Source: JBIOHP01 sp044449065 (GTDB taxonomy: Bacteria > Bacteroidota > Ignavibacteria > UBA10030 > SZUA-254). From it: a DNA stretch of 10,238 bases. Under the pieces are notes generated by a model. The model did not search any database. It saw only the letters and a program-made list of their open reading frames with translations, and was not told the origin of the DNA. The DNA lies in contig JBIOHP010000052.1 in the NCBI GenBank assembly GCA_044449065.1, forward strand, positions 1-10,238, read 5' to 3'. Of the stretch, positions 1 to 7,703 are shown piece after piece. How positions within the stretch are numbered: the first letter of the stretch is position 1; each line of letters begins with the position of its first letter. The position numbers and the translations under genes are program-made.

Positions 1-225
1 ACCAGCAGGAATTTCATATTCAGGAGTCGAGTGGCCATAATTGGTGTTCAGTCCCCAAAAAAAATGGTAAAGCGTGTTAGATCCGTTATCATCGACCTTG
101 CCATTTAGAGTTGCCGAATTGTCAGTAATATTGCTCGCCGGCAGAGTTATCACCACTGGTTTGCCAGCCATCGCTATGTTGAAGAGGGAGGCGAGTGCTG
201 TGATCAATATAATTGGATATTTCAT
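1..225 (-). CDS. Secreted Fn3-like domain protein, N-terminal part only
   Basis: The minus strand has an uninterrupted frame from ATG at 225 to the left edge of the window (75 codons, no stop reached), so the gene is cut by the window. The protein starts MKYPIILITALASLFNIAMA, a classic signal peptide with a short charged start, a hydrophobic core and an AMA-like cleavage site, so the mature protein would begin near Gly21. The mature part shows the pattern 'ITDNSATLNGKVDDNGSNT', then 'YHFFWGLNTNYGHST'. This is the usual opening of bacterial fibronectin-III-like surface modules (sATLnGkVnpnG.xT.y.FeyGtt..Y). The start is supported by AGGA six bases upstream of the ATG. Family knowledge suggests an exported, probably multi-domain surface or secreted protein. 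Its full length and function cannot be seen here. Confidence 0.8.
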   Translation of the reverse strand, partial: MKYPIILITALASLFNIAMAGKPVVITLPASNITDNSATLNGKVDDNGSNTLYHFFWGLNTNYGHSTPEYEIPAG

Positions 226-1051
226 AAGAAGTCCTTTCCAGTTTACGTCAATGAGACGTTGTTAAGGGGTAAGGAGGGCAATCCCATACTGATCCTACGT
301 TGTGCTATCAGGCAAAATGAGATTGTACCCCTTCAAGAACAGAATTTTGAATTCACAACGATAGAATACTGTTTGACCCCATGCTGTAATGTTACGGTTG
401 GCGTACGGCTTCTTTCTGGGTAGGGGAGCGAAGAAGAACTATATAACATTCTCCTCATCGTTCGACTATCGGTTAAAGAAGCGCATTTCACCATTTCGCT
501 TCAAGCGACCTATGTCGAATTGCTAACTACTCCCTTATCAATTTCCATGCCACCGAATTTCTATATCTGTCTATAGATCGAATAGTTGTTGATGCAGTGG
601 TTATCAACAGTGAAAATCTCAGGAGGGATTAATCTCAATTCTGAAAGATGATAGTCGTTTCTTGATCTTCTCACTCGATTTGCTTTCACCCCTTTCCCAC
701 TTCTCATGGGTGGTTCGATCGATACCGAGGTTTTTTCCATCTTCTTCAAGCTCAATCGATGTACCTACCTAAAGTTTTTAATATTCCCTCCAAAATTAGT
801 TACTTTAGATGGGTACTGATCAGAGCCAAGGAAATTAATGATTCTCGGTATCAAATAAAGCATTGAAATTCCCCTATGAATTTTCCAATTACAAATGGTT
901 ATGGTATCAATCTGCCCCATACCTACGACATATTTATATAGGATTTTCAAATCGAGCTCTTTTGTTGGAATGTGACCGCCCTATTTCTTTAAGGGTTTTG
1001 GATATGCTCAAGATTGTGATTTTTTTGGCAGGAATATACTCACATAAGGTT
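226..1051. other. Gene-poor region, 826 bases
   Basis: No convincing gene is visible here. Short frames exist on both strands (561-755 and 765-950 minus, 863-1114 plus), but none has a good ribosome site, a recognisable motif or protein-like composition, and the plus-strand one runs into the end of the MBL gene. The part next to 226 must hold the promoter and leader of the secreted gene. An 8-base perfect inverted repeat, AAGGGGTA (264-271) and TACCCCTT (326-333), flanks 54 bases within that leader and could be an operator or chance. A small TCTATA/TATAGA palindrome lies at 560-577. No U-tract terminator was seen behind the MBL gene. Confidence 0.5.
232..235 (-). promoter_or_regulatory. Shine-Dalgarno of the secreted protein
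   Basis: On the minus strand AAAGGA precedes the ATG at 225 with a six-base spacer (CTTCTT). It fixes the start of the left-edge gene, whose frame has no stop inside the window. Confidence 0.7.
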
Positions 1052-2446
1052 TCACCCCTCCACCTTCTCTCCCTTCACGGGAATCTCCACATGGCTAAAG
1101 CCGTGGGTTTTTAAATCCGATTGAAGCGCTTGGGAACGCTCAAGCTCTCCGTGAACGAGGAAAATTTGTCCTAACCTCTTTCTGTCGAACCGGCAGATAT
1201 ATTTTACTAACTCCGCGCCGTCAGCATGGGCGCTGAACGCGTTATGGACAATCACTTCGGCTTTGCGCTCGTAGACATCGCCCAATATTTTGACTTCGGT
1301 TTCCTTATCGACGAGTTTTTTCCCCAGCGTGCCCTCCGCCTGGTACCCGACGATGAGGATGGTGTTGCGTTCATCGCCGATATTGTTGGCAAGGTGGTGG
1401 AGGATGCGCCCGGCTTCGCACATGCCCGACGCCGAGATGATCATGCACGGCTCACGGAGATCGTTCAGTTTCTTCGATTCTTCCGGAGTGCGGATAATAG
1501 TGAGTTTAGTGAATCCGAACGGATCGTGATGGTTGCGGATGTGCACCCATGTCTCTTCATCGAAACACTCCTGATGCTTTTTATAAACTTCGAGCGCGTT
1601 GATGGACAACGGGCTATCGATATAGACGGGAATCTTAGGCAATAATCCGCGGTCGGATAATTTGTGCAGAGCGTAGACGAGATCCTCCGTGCGTCCGACG
1701 CTGAACGCCGGCACGATAATTTTCCCTCCGCGGTCGATTGTTTTTTTCAAATCGGCGGCAAGGAGCTCTTCCATCACGCCGGGGGGATCGTTCACCTTTC
1801 CGCCGTACGTGCTCTCGCTGATCAGCATATCTACGTCGCCCATAAATTCGGGATCGCGGATGATGGGCATATTCCACCTGCCGATATCTCCGGTAAAGCC
1901 GAGCGTTGTCAAGGAGCCGTTTTTGGCGGCTGTCAGTTTAACCGACGCGGAGCCGAGGATATGTCCCGCGTCGCAGAACGTTGCTTTGAGTCCCGGAATA
2001 ACGTCGAATTCTTTCCCGTAGGGAATGGAACGGAAATATTGCATTGCGTCGGCGGCGTCCTTCGGAAGGTACAAGGGAAGAACGGGCGCCTCGCCGCGTT
2101 TGGCTAATTTCTTATTGAGATACTCTGTGTCCTTTTCCTGGATATGCGCGCTATCGGCAAGCATGATCGCGCAGAGATCGTGCGTGGCGCCGGTGCAATA
2201 AATCGGTCCGGTAAATCCCCGGCTCACGAGCCCGGGGATGTTCCCGCTGTGATCGATGTGCGCGTGAGAGAGCACCAGCGCGTCGATAGATTTTGGATCG
2301 AACGGGAAATTCCGGTTGCGTGCGTTAGCTTCCTCGCGGTGCCCCTGGAATAATCCGCAATCGAGAAGAACATGTTTGCCGTTGATGTGAAGCAGGTGCA
2401 TCGAACCGGTCACCGTATGCGTTGCGCCCTGAAATTCTATCTGCAT
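1052..2446 (-). CDS. MBL-fold / beta-CASP RNA-processing metallohydrolase
   Basis: This is a complete 464-residue protein of the metallo-beta-lactamase fold with an inserted beta-CASP domain and a C-terminal RNA-specificity region. It belongs to the family of the archaeal/bacterial CPSF73-like ribonucleases (for example Thermus TTHA0252). The zinc ligands are all present: HAHIDH at 61-66, His162 in DAGHILGS, Asp187 in FTGDIGR, and the late motifs SAHAD (His407) and LVHGE (His432). The beta-CASP region is marked by SESTYGG, PAFSVGRTEDLVYAL, YIDSPLS and ISASGMCEAGRILHHL. Length matches the family. The likely role is cytosolic endo- or exonucleolytic RNA processing, with two Zn ions in the active site. 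The ATG at 2446 follows AGGA by seven bases. It is the gene downstream of the debranching enzyme on the same strand, but 330 bases of repeat-rich DNA lie between them, so co-transcription is uncertain. The RNA target cannot be deduced. Confidence 0.93.
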   Translation of the reverse strand: MQIEFQGATHTVTGSMHLLHINGKHVLLDCGLFQGHREEANARNRNFPFDPKSIDALVLSHAHIDHSGNIPGLVSRGFTGPIYCTGATHDLCAIMLADSAHIQEKDTEYLNKKLAKRGEAPVLPLYLPKDAADAMQYFRSIPYGKEFDVIPGLKATFCDAGHILGSASVKLTAAKNGSLTTLGFTGDIGRWNMPIIRDPEFMGDVDMLISESTYGGKVNDPPGVMEELLAADLKKTIDRGGKIIVPAFSVGRTEDLVYALHKLSDRGLLPKIPVYIDSPLSINALEVYKKHQECFDEETWVHIRNHHDPFGFTKLTIIRTPEESKKLNDLREPCMIISASGMCEAGRILHHLANNIGDERNTILIVGYQAEGTLGKKLVDKETEVKILGDVYERKAEVIVHNAFSAHADGAELVKYICRFDRKRLGQIFLVHGELERSQALQSDLKTHGFSHVEIPVKGEKVEG

Positions 2447-2776
2447 GAGATTATCCTGAAAATTTTTTGTTTATGAATATCGAAAATACGTTGAATCAGT
2501 GTGGGTTAATATGGGACTTTCATGGAAAACTTTGTACAACAAAGCACCAGCTTTGTTCCGAAGTACAGCAAAGCAGCGCTTTACTGTACAAAAATCCCAA
2601 CCATTATGGATTGTTGATCAGTACAGCAATCCGCACAAATGTTGTGATCTCATCGAAGCTATTCAGCACGTCGTTATTTTAAAATTGATCCCTGTACAAC
2701 AATCCTGACCACTCGGGATTATTGCATATTCCAGCAAAGCAGCGCTTTGCTGTACATGTACCCCCACAAATATCCT
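2447..2776. repeat. Cluster of TGTACA-linked stem-loop repeats
   Basis: The gap between the debranching enzyme and the MBL gene is largely made of short palindromes built on one unit, GTACARCAA. This 9-mer starts at 2534, 2563, 2621 and 2694. Five stem-loops can be read: AACAAAGC/GCTTTGTT (2538-2545, 2550-2557); an 11-bp arm pair with one mismatch at 2564-2574 and 2578-2588; GGATTGTTG/CAGCAATCC (2608-2616, 2624-2632); CAACAATCC/GGATTATTG (2697-2705, 2716-2724); and a perfect CAGCAAAGC/GCTTTGCTG (2732-2740, 2744-2752, loop AGC). Two stem types alternate, one ending CAAAGC and one ending CAATCC, both joined to TGTAC(A). The layout resembles REP/BIME-like or MITE-derived intergenic repeats. It may also act on mRNA ends. 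Small frames reading through it are not genes. Confidence 0.75.
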
Positions 2777-4813
2777 TTATTTCACCAACACCATCCCCGA
2801 CGTCGGCGGGATTTTTACCGTTTTGGAAACAGACGCCGGCGAACGGGATAAATTCACTTTCTTACGATTCACAATTACATTCCATTTCCCCTTCGGCAGC
2901 GGGAACGATTGGCTTGACTGAGGATCGCCATTGAGGAGCACGATAAACTCTTTCGCCTTTTTTGCCCCCTTGCCGGATGGGATATCCATTAGGGTAAACG
3001 CGATGAAAAATTCATCCTCGGTTTGGATAAATTTCAGGGAATTCTCGGGGGCATTTGAGAAACAAGAATATGTTTTCCGCATCTTGATCAATCCCCGGTA
3101 ATATTCGACCAGCGCGTTATTCTTTTTTGCGTGGCGGAAGTTCAGATAATTAGTATCATCGTCTTTATTATAGCCGTTGGCGTCGATTTTTCCGATGTTC
3201 GGTTCCGGCACAGGGGTAGGAGCGATGATTCTGCCCCGTCCAAACTCCTGACCCTCGTGAATCATTGCGGGTCCCTGCGCGGTGAATAAAACCAGCGCCG
3301 CAAGTTTATGTATCGCAAGCTGCTTAGGCGTGAGCTTCGCAAATTTATCCATGTCTGCGACTACCGTATTTTCATTGGCGTCGCCAAGGGCGATGCGGAT
3401 AAAATCTCCAAGCGTATTATCATCGTGCGATTCGAGATAGTTAACCGTATGTTCGGTTTTAATAAACTGTCCGCCGTTCTCCCTGGGCGAGCCGGCGATG
3501 AAGTTCATGAGCGTTGTTTTAGAATTCCCCCCCTGATTCTTTCCGAATATGAACCCCGGTCCGTCATGCGGATTCTGACCCTTCACGGCGTCGCGAAATT
3601 GGTCGTTCCACGATGCCCACCCGATGTAACTAAATCCTGCTGGCTGATACCTGCCGCCGCCCCATGGCTCTGCGATGAATATAACACGCGGGTTGATTTT
3701 TTTTGCGGCGGCGTAAATCGCGTTGCAGGTTTCCCAATCGATCATCGCGGCGAGATCGAATCGGAAACCGTCGATGTGGTATTCTTTCATCCAGTACGAT
3801 ATGCAATCGATGATCATGCGCCGCGCCATCGGACGTTCGGTGGCGAAATCATTCCCGCATCCCGATTTGTTGATGAAGCGTCCGGCTGGGTCGGTCCGGA
3901 AGTAATACATTTTGTCGATATACTTGAAGGGATTATAATCATATTGAGAAGCATGATTGAACACGACGTCGAGGATGACCGCGACGCCTTCCTTATGAAA
4001 AGCTTTGATCATGTTTTTCAGCTCCCGCACGGCGCCGCCGTCCATCCCGTTATATTTATCCCGTTTCATCGTGCCGCCGCATGCGTAATAGGTTTCCGGC
4101 GCGAAGAAATAGCTTGTCATGTATCCCCAGTGATTGCGTTCGTAGGGATTCCAGGTATTCACTTCGTACCCGTCTTTCGTCACGGAATTATCGCGGTACG
4201 GAAGCTCGATTGTCCCGAATTTCTGGATCGGGAGCAATTCAACGGCATTGACGCCTAATTTTTTCAGCCACGAAAGCCCGCCGGTTTTATTTTTTTCCGA
4301 TAAACCTTTATATGTGCCCTTTGCCTGCGCGCCCGAAGATCGATGCGCGGTCAAATCCCTCACGTGCGCCTCGTAGATCACTAATTTATTATGATCCGCG
4401 GGAGCGATAAACCGATCATCTCCCCAGTCGAACGAGGTATCGAGGATCAGCGTTTTGGCGGGTTGGTGATAATTATTTTTGGTAACGACCGCTTTCGAGC
4501 AAGGATCGCCGACAAGTATTGCCGGGTCAAACATCTCACCCGCCCCAGCGGGACCGATTATGCGGTATCCGTAATATTTTCCGTACAATTTGCCGGGAAG
4601 CGAATACTCCCACACCCCGTCTTCATCCCGCTTCATGATGTATTCAATTCCACTAAAATCGTCATGATGATCGAACAGGGTCAACACAACCTGTGTGGCT
4701 CTCGGTGAAAATAGCCGGAATGTTGTCCGCTTATTATTAACGATGCATCCCAGAGCTTTGTTCGAATAAACTTTATCCAGCGAGGAATTTGTAGAAACGG
4801 GAGTTAGAGCCAT
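2777..4813 (-). CDS. GH13 glycogen/alpha-glucan debranching-type enzyme
   Basis: This is a complete 678-residue glycoside hydrolase family 13 protein of the isoamylase/pullulanase/GlgX group. An N-terminal CBM48-like beta-sandwich (about 22-105, with TTFRLFSPRAT and DGVWEYSLPGKLYGKYYGYRI) precedes the (beta/alpha)8 barrel. All four GH13 signature regions are visible: DVVFNH (282-287), GFRFDLAAMID with nucleophile Asp353, FIAEPWGGG with acid/base Glu382, and YLESHDD with transition-state-stabilising Asp464. YEAHVRDLT (147-155) and NPYERNHWGYMTSYFFAPE (from 222) are typical of debranching enzymes. A C-terminal beta domain (about 600-678) closes the protein. No signal peptide is seen, so a cytosolic role in cleaving alpha-1,6 branches of glycogen or maltodextrin is inferred. 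Choosing among isoamylase, GlgX and pullulanase specificity needs a phylogeny. The ATG at 4813 has only a weak ribosome site. Confidence 0.9.
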   Translation of the reverse strand: MALTPVSTNSSLDKVYSNKALGCIVNNKRTTFRLFSPRATQVVLTLFDHHDDFSGIEYIMKRDEDGVWEYSLPGKLYGKYYGYRIIGPAGAGEMFDPAILVGDPCSKAVVTKNNYHQPAKTLILDTSFDWGDDRFIAPADHNKLVIYEAHVRDLTAHRSSGAQAKGTYKGLSEKNKTGGLSWLKKLGVNAVELLPIQKFGTIELPYRDNSVTKDGYEVNTWNPYERNHWGYMTSYFFAPETYYACGGTMKRDKYNGMDGGAVRELKNMIKAFHKEGVAVILDVVFNHASQYDYNPFKYIDKMYYFRTDPAGRFINKSGCGNDFATERPMARRMIIDCISYWMKEYHIDGFRFDLAAMIDWETCNAIYAAAKKINPRVIFIAEPWGGGRYQPAGFSYIGWASWNDQFRDAVKGQNPHDGPGFIFGKNQGGNSKTTLMNFIAGSPRENGGQFIKTEHTVNYLESHDDNTLGDFIRIALGDANENTVVADMDKFAKLTPKQLAIHKLAALVLFTAQGPAMIHEGQEFGRGRIIAPTPVPEPNIGKIDANGYNKDDDTNYLNFRHAKKNNALVEYYRGLIKMRKTYSCFSNAPENSLKFIQTEDEFFIAFTLMDIPSGKGAKKAKEFIVLLNGDPQSSQSFPLPKGKWNVIVNRKKVNLSRSPASVSKTVKIPPTSGMVLVK

Positions 4814-5308
4814 GCTTACTACTTAATGATTCAATAAAATTATTTTGGACAAAGGGACTATGATATTCATGGACATATCTTGAAGATTTCAAGTTAAAAA
4901 ACCTGAGGATAGAATACAAATTGGGACGGGGGAGCGGAAAGAGAGGAAGCGGTCGTCGCGATTATGACCACTCCCGATAAACGGAATCGGGACGGGAAAA
5001 ACACCCGCCCATCCTTCAGAAAAAATATCCGTTACCCTGAACGTTACCTGATTCCTATCGAAGAACCCGTCAGGGAATTTGCCAATTACAGATATATTGC
5101 TGGATGCTGTGATTGTAGAGCAAAGCTCGTTGAACAATTTGGACAGTGTAGCCGTGTCCAAAGCGTCGGAGCTGTCCGACAACCTCGACCCGTACGGCAT
5201 AACAAAACCAGAATGGGATCTCGATGTTTTTTATCGAGGGGGGTGGGCGAATGGCGGTACGTTGCCTGCGACATCGAAAAAATATTTATTCCAATAACCC
5301 ATAAATGT
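4814..5308. other. Gene-poor region, possibly a decayed gene
   Basis: No gene is convincing in this stretch upstream of the debranching enzyme. Two overlapping frames exist: 103 codons on the minus strand (4889-5200) and 120 codons on the plus strand (4964-5326). The minus-strand frame has fairly protein-like composition (for example SDALDTATLSKLFNEL and DRNQVTFRVTDIFSEG). It lacks a ribosome site, however, and the matching upstream sequence continues in another frame (5086-5274). A degraded coding sequence is possible, and I recognise no family. The segment just above 4813 must carry the promoter of the debranching gene, but no clear -35/-10 pair was identified. Confidence 0.35.
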
Positions 5309-5407
5309 TTTATCCCTTTGGGATAAATACGGTGGTTAGAGATTCCGAAGGAATCTAACGTTTCTAGGATAGATTACCAATGATTAATCGCGACCCCTAA
5401 GGGGTCG
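5309..5407. repeat. Three-hairpin palindromic element
   Basis: Three perfect short stem-loops with three-base loops follow one another: TTTATCCC-ttt-GGGATAAA (5309-5327), AGATTCC-gaa-GGAATCT (5340-5356) and CGACCCC-taa-GGGGTCG (5391-5407). Each has a CC(C)-NNN-GG(G) core, and the spacers are AT-rich. From general familiarity with Bacteroidota/Ignavibacteriota intergenic DNA, this order of hairpins looks like a dispersed REP-like or MITE-like unit rather than a unique regulatory site. The last hairpin ends 21 bases past the stop codon of the three-Cys-motif gene. No T-tract follows it in that gene's direction, so it is not a standard intrinsic terminator, although it could stabilise the mRNA 3' end. 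Confidence 0.75.
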
Positions 5408-5428
5408 AACGTCATTTTCCTGGGAAGC

Positions 5429-6175
5429 TTAAATTTTTATAAATACGTTTTTCTTATCGGGTTCTTTCTTTTCCGGCATCTGATTCCAGGTTCTCCGGTC
5501 GAGTGTTCTTCCGTTTTTTCTCTTATTGAAACCGCCCCACTGTTTGAAAAAGAACGGCACATCCTTGTTCAGGCACTCATCGCGAATATCCCTGATCCAT
5601 ACGGGATCCATGGCGCGGGCGCCGGGACCCGACTCACCGCCCACGATGACCCAATCGATCTTCCGGAGATTCATCGGCGTTAAGGGTCCAAGCAACGGCT
5701 CAAGGGAAAGAAATTTGATTCGCGCATTCGTGGCACGCAGGTCGTCGATCCTGAATTTATAATCCTTGTTTTCCACGCTCACACCCATCCAGATATTTTG
5801 CGCCCAGGGGAGAAGGCGGTCCAGTTCCCGCAGCCGTTCCGACCTCTTTGTAAGGATTTGATACTGATGCCAGTTTGCTTTATTCATCACATCGAAGATG
5901 CGATGAATAAAATCCGTCGGCACATCTTTATGGAATAAATCGCTCATCGAGTTGACGAATATCGTTTGAGGCTTTTTCCATTTCAACGGCAGCTCGAGCG
6001 ATTGGGGATGCAGCGTTAATTTAAAACCGTGTTCGTAATTGGGCTGACCCATCGCTTTGAGGCGCCTCGCCATCCGCTCTGCATAACAAAACTTGCATCC
6101 GGGACTGACCTTATTGCAGCCGGTTATCGGATTCCACGTCGACTCAGTCCATTCTATGTGGGATTTGGTGGACAT
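5429..6175 (-). CDS. Three-Cys-motif protein, DUF5131 / phage Gp37-Gp68 family
   Basis: This is a complete 248-residue protein of the phage Gp37/Gp68-like (DUF5131) family. The N-terminus carries IEWTESTWNPITGC (7-20), completing a C-x6-C-x2-C cluster of Cys20, Cys27 and Cys30, which is followed by Tyr-Ala-Glu. This is the 'three-Cys motif' that suggests an iron-sulfur or metal site and gives the family a radical-SAM-like look. Other family signatures are FVNSMSDLFH (73-82), QILTKR (106-111), WMGVSVEN (129-136), LSLEPLLG (157-164), VIVGGESGPGAR (176-187) and FFFKQWGG (208-215). The reaction is not established. The gene starts four bases after the stop of tcmP on the same strand, the arrangement for which TcmP is named, so the two products probably act together. 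The upstream ribosome site is weak, which suggests translational coupling. Base composition is more balanced than in tcmP. Confidence 0.92.
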   Translation of the reverse strand: MSTKSHIEWTESTWNPITGCNKVSPGCKFCYAERMARRLKAMGQPNYEHGFKLTLHPQSLELPLKWKKPQTIFVNSMSDLFHKDVPTDFIHRIFDVMNKANWHQYQILTKRSERLRELDRLLPWAQNIWMGVSVENKDYKFRIDDLRATNARIKFLSLEPLLGPLTPMNLRKIDWVIVGGESGPGARAMDPVWIRDIRDECLNKDVPFFFKQWGGFNKRKNGRTLDRRTWNQMPEKKEPDKKNVFIKI

Positions 6176-6179
6176 TAAT

Positions 6180-7328
6180 TTATTTCTTAAACGAAAAAAA
6201 TGCTTTTTTTGATTTGTCGCTTAAATAAAATGCACCTTTACGCATTGGATTACCGCTCTCATCGGTTACTTCGAATGAGTTATCTTCCATTTGCCATTCT
6301 TTCAATATAGAGTTAGTATGCTTTGGTAAAAATTCATTTCCAAGGCTAAACCTATAAATTTCATGATTAGTTTTTCGAGATCCATCTCGAATAAATTTCT
6401 TTAATTTTTCTCGATAATTTTTATTGTCGATTTGTGAAAATAATGAAACCGTTCTATCAAACCTAAATCCTTCTCCACGATCTTGATCTATCTTCCATTT
6501 CACTTCCAACATCTTTTCAAATCCTTTTTCACTCGCGGTAAAAAAGAACAAACAATAAATATTGTGGGAATCTCTTTCAATCTCGAAAGTAGATACAAAG
6601 TAATTTTCGTTTCCTAAATAACACAGAAATTGTTCTTTCAATTTTTGTATAAATTCTGAAATACTCTCATAATTAGGAAAATTACTTAAAAATAGTTCGT
6701 TTAAAAAATTCTGCAATGCAACACCACCGGGAAAATCTTCCTGCATTGATTTCTTCGCGAATCGATACAGATACGAAATCGGCATAAATAATAATATTTC
6801 AGATTTATTTCCATTTAGAATTAATCGAAGATGTTCGGGCTTTACATCTTTATAGCCATAAGGATCAAGAAATAATAACGCCCTCTCATTCTGTGTTAAA
6901 TTATTTATTTTATCAACGACGGATTGATATATTTTAGAATAATCTAGTTTACTATAAATTACATCAACATTTGATGGAATGGGCAGTTTTGTACATTCAT
7001 CCCGAACTCGATCAATCTTAAACTTACCATTTTGGATTTCCGACATCCCGTTGTCATTAAATATTATTTCCATATCTGGAACTTTTTGACCATTTGCATT
7101 ATAATGATTCCATATATTCTCAATTGCAACCACGGGACTACCATTCATATCGTTTGAATACTTGCCCTCTCCACACATGAGATCGAACAAATATATCTTC
7201 TTTATGAAACTAGTTCTACCAAGTATATTCAAATATATTGATAGGTACTTCGAATACAATTGAACTTTTGCTTGTGAATGTTCAAGCATGACAACTCGAG
7301 GATCGGAAACATTTATTTTGGCACTCAT
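6180..7328 (-). CDS. tcmP: Three-Cys-motif partner protein TcmP
   Basis: This is a complete 382-residue TcmP-family protein. The N-terminal half looks like a Rossmann methyltransferase-type or nucleotide-binding fold: YLFDLMCGEGKY (46-57) takes the place of SAM motif I, an acidic strand end lies at MEIIFNDN (86-92), and LLFLDPYGYKDVK (151-163) resembles a DPxY motif. EILLFMPISYLYRF (177-190) and YCLFFFTASEKGFEKMLEVKWKID (258-281) are typical family segments. The C-terminal part (about 306-378, with NHEIYRFSL, FLPKH, SILKEWQ and KGAFYLS) looks like the winged-helix domain usual in TcmP. Activity is unknown, and a role in modifying or sensing nucleic acid alongside the three-Cys protein is inference. 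The ATG at 7328 follows GAGGTG (7341-7346) by a rather long 12 bases. The gene is strongly AT-rich compared with its partner and neighbours, suggesting transfer. Confidence 0.93.
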   Translation of the reverse strand: MSAKINVSDPRVVMLEHSQAKVQLYSKYLSIYLNILGRTSFIKKIYLFDLMCGEGKYSNDMNGSPVVAIENIWNHYNANGQKVPDMEIIFNDNGMSEIQNGKFKIDRVRDECTKLPIPSNVDVIYSKLDYSKIYQSVVDKINNLTQNERALLFLDPYGYKDVKPEHLRLILNGNKSEILLFMPISYLYRFAKKSMQEDFPGGVALQNFLNELFLSNFPNYESISEFIQKLKEQFLCYLGNENYFVSTFEIERDSHNIYCLFFFTASEKGFEKMLEVKWKIDQDRGEGFRFDRTVSLFSQIDNKNYREKLKKFIRDGSRKTNHEIYRFSLGNEFLPKHTNSILKEWQMEDNSFEVTDESGNPMRKGAFYLSDKSKKAFFSFKK

Positions 7329-7444
7329 TAATTTTCGTTACACCTCATAATTTTGTTTTACGTCTATGTATGAAGCACATATCCCTGTTTGCATGTTCAA
7401 ATTAACCAATCTCAAGTATAAAATCAATTTATGTTATTCCCCCC

Positions 7445-7702
7445 TCATGGCGGCAGCAGCAGCTCGTTTGCCGGCTCTCCGAGGAGGGGATCGTGATGGG
7501 CTTCCTGCAGCATAAAGAGAGCCCGTTCAAGTTTCCTGATCTGTTTATATTGCTCCAGGAGCATGCTCATCATAATCGTATCGAGCGGCTCTTCGTCTGC
7601 GATGAAGGCGCCGGCGGCAAGATGCACTTTCGGCGCGCGCCACATTTCGTCAAACAATAGTTGGTCTTCCTTCCGCAGCGCCCTGCGGAATTTGCTCCAC
7701 AT
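7445..7702 (-). CDS. Small conserved-looking coiled-coil protein, unknown function
   Basis: This frame encodes an 85-residue protein from ATG 7702; a TTG six bases upstream is a less likely start. It opens WSKFRRALRKEDQLLFDEMW, amphipathic and basic, and contains MMSMLLEQYKQIRKLERALFMLQE, a good coiled-coil helix. The pattern 'F..LRKEDQ.lFDel...A..H.AA......p....lLSMLLEq.K.I..LE' resembles small uncharacterised proteins I associate with this bacterial group, but I cannot name a family. No membrane segment is visible. Base composition matches the housekeeping genes, not tcmP, which lies 116 bases downstream on the same strand. A strong purine-rich ribosome site lies inside the neighbouring inverted repeat. 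Confidence 0.65.
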   Translation of the reverse strand: MWSKFRRALRKEDQLLFDEMWRAPKVHLAAGAFIADEEPLDTIMMSMLLEQYKQIRKLERALFMLQEAHHDPLLGEPANELLLPP

Positions 7703-7703
7703 C

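Noticed and set aside
1226..2353. Several plus-strand open frames (1226-1645, 1664-2107, 1689-2021, 2144-2353)
   Set aside because: They are antisense to the MBL/beta-CASP gene, whose full motif set is intact on the minus strand.
2533..2757. CRISPR array
   Set aside because: The repeated unit is only about 9-12 bases, spacing is irregular, and the copies are palindromic and alternate between two stem types.
2467..2934. Small plus-strand frames (2467-2682, 2499-2708, 2722-2934)
   Set aside because: They read through the palindromic repeats and the 3' end of the debranching gene, with no start signals or protein-like pattern.
3308..4258. 316-codon plus-strand frame
   Set aside because: It is antisense to the GH13 enzyme, whose catalytic motifs all lie on the minus strand. 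The translation has no family features and reflects the codon usage of the real gene.
5391..5407. Intrinsic terminator for the three-Cys gene
   Set aside because: The hairpin is perfect, but no run of T follows it on the minus strand, and it belongs to a series of like hairpins.
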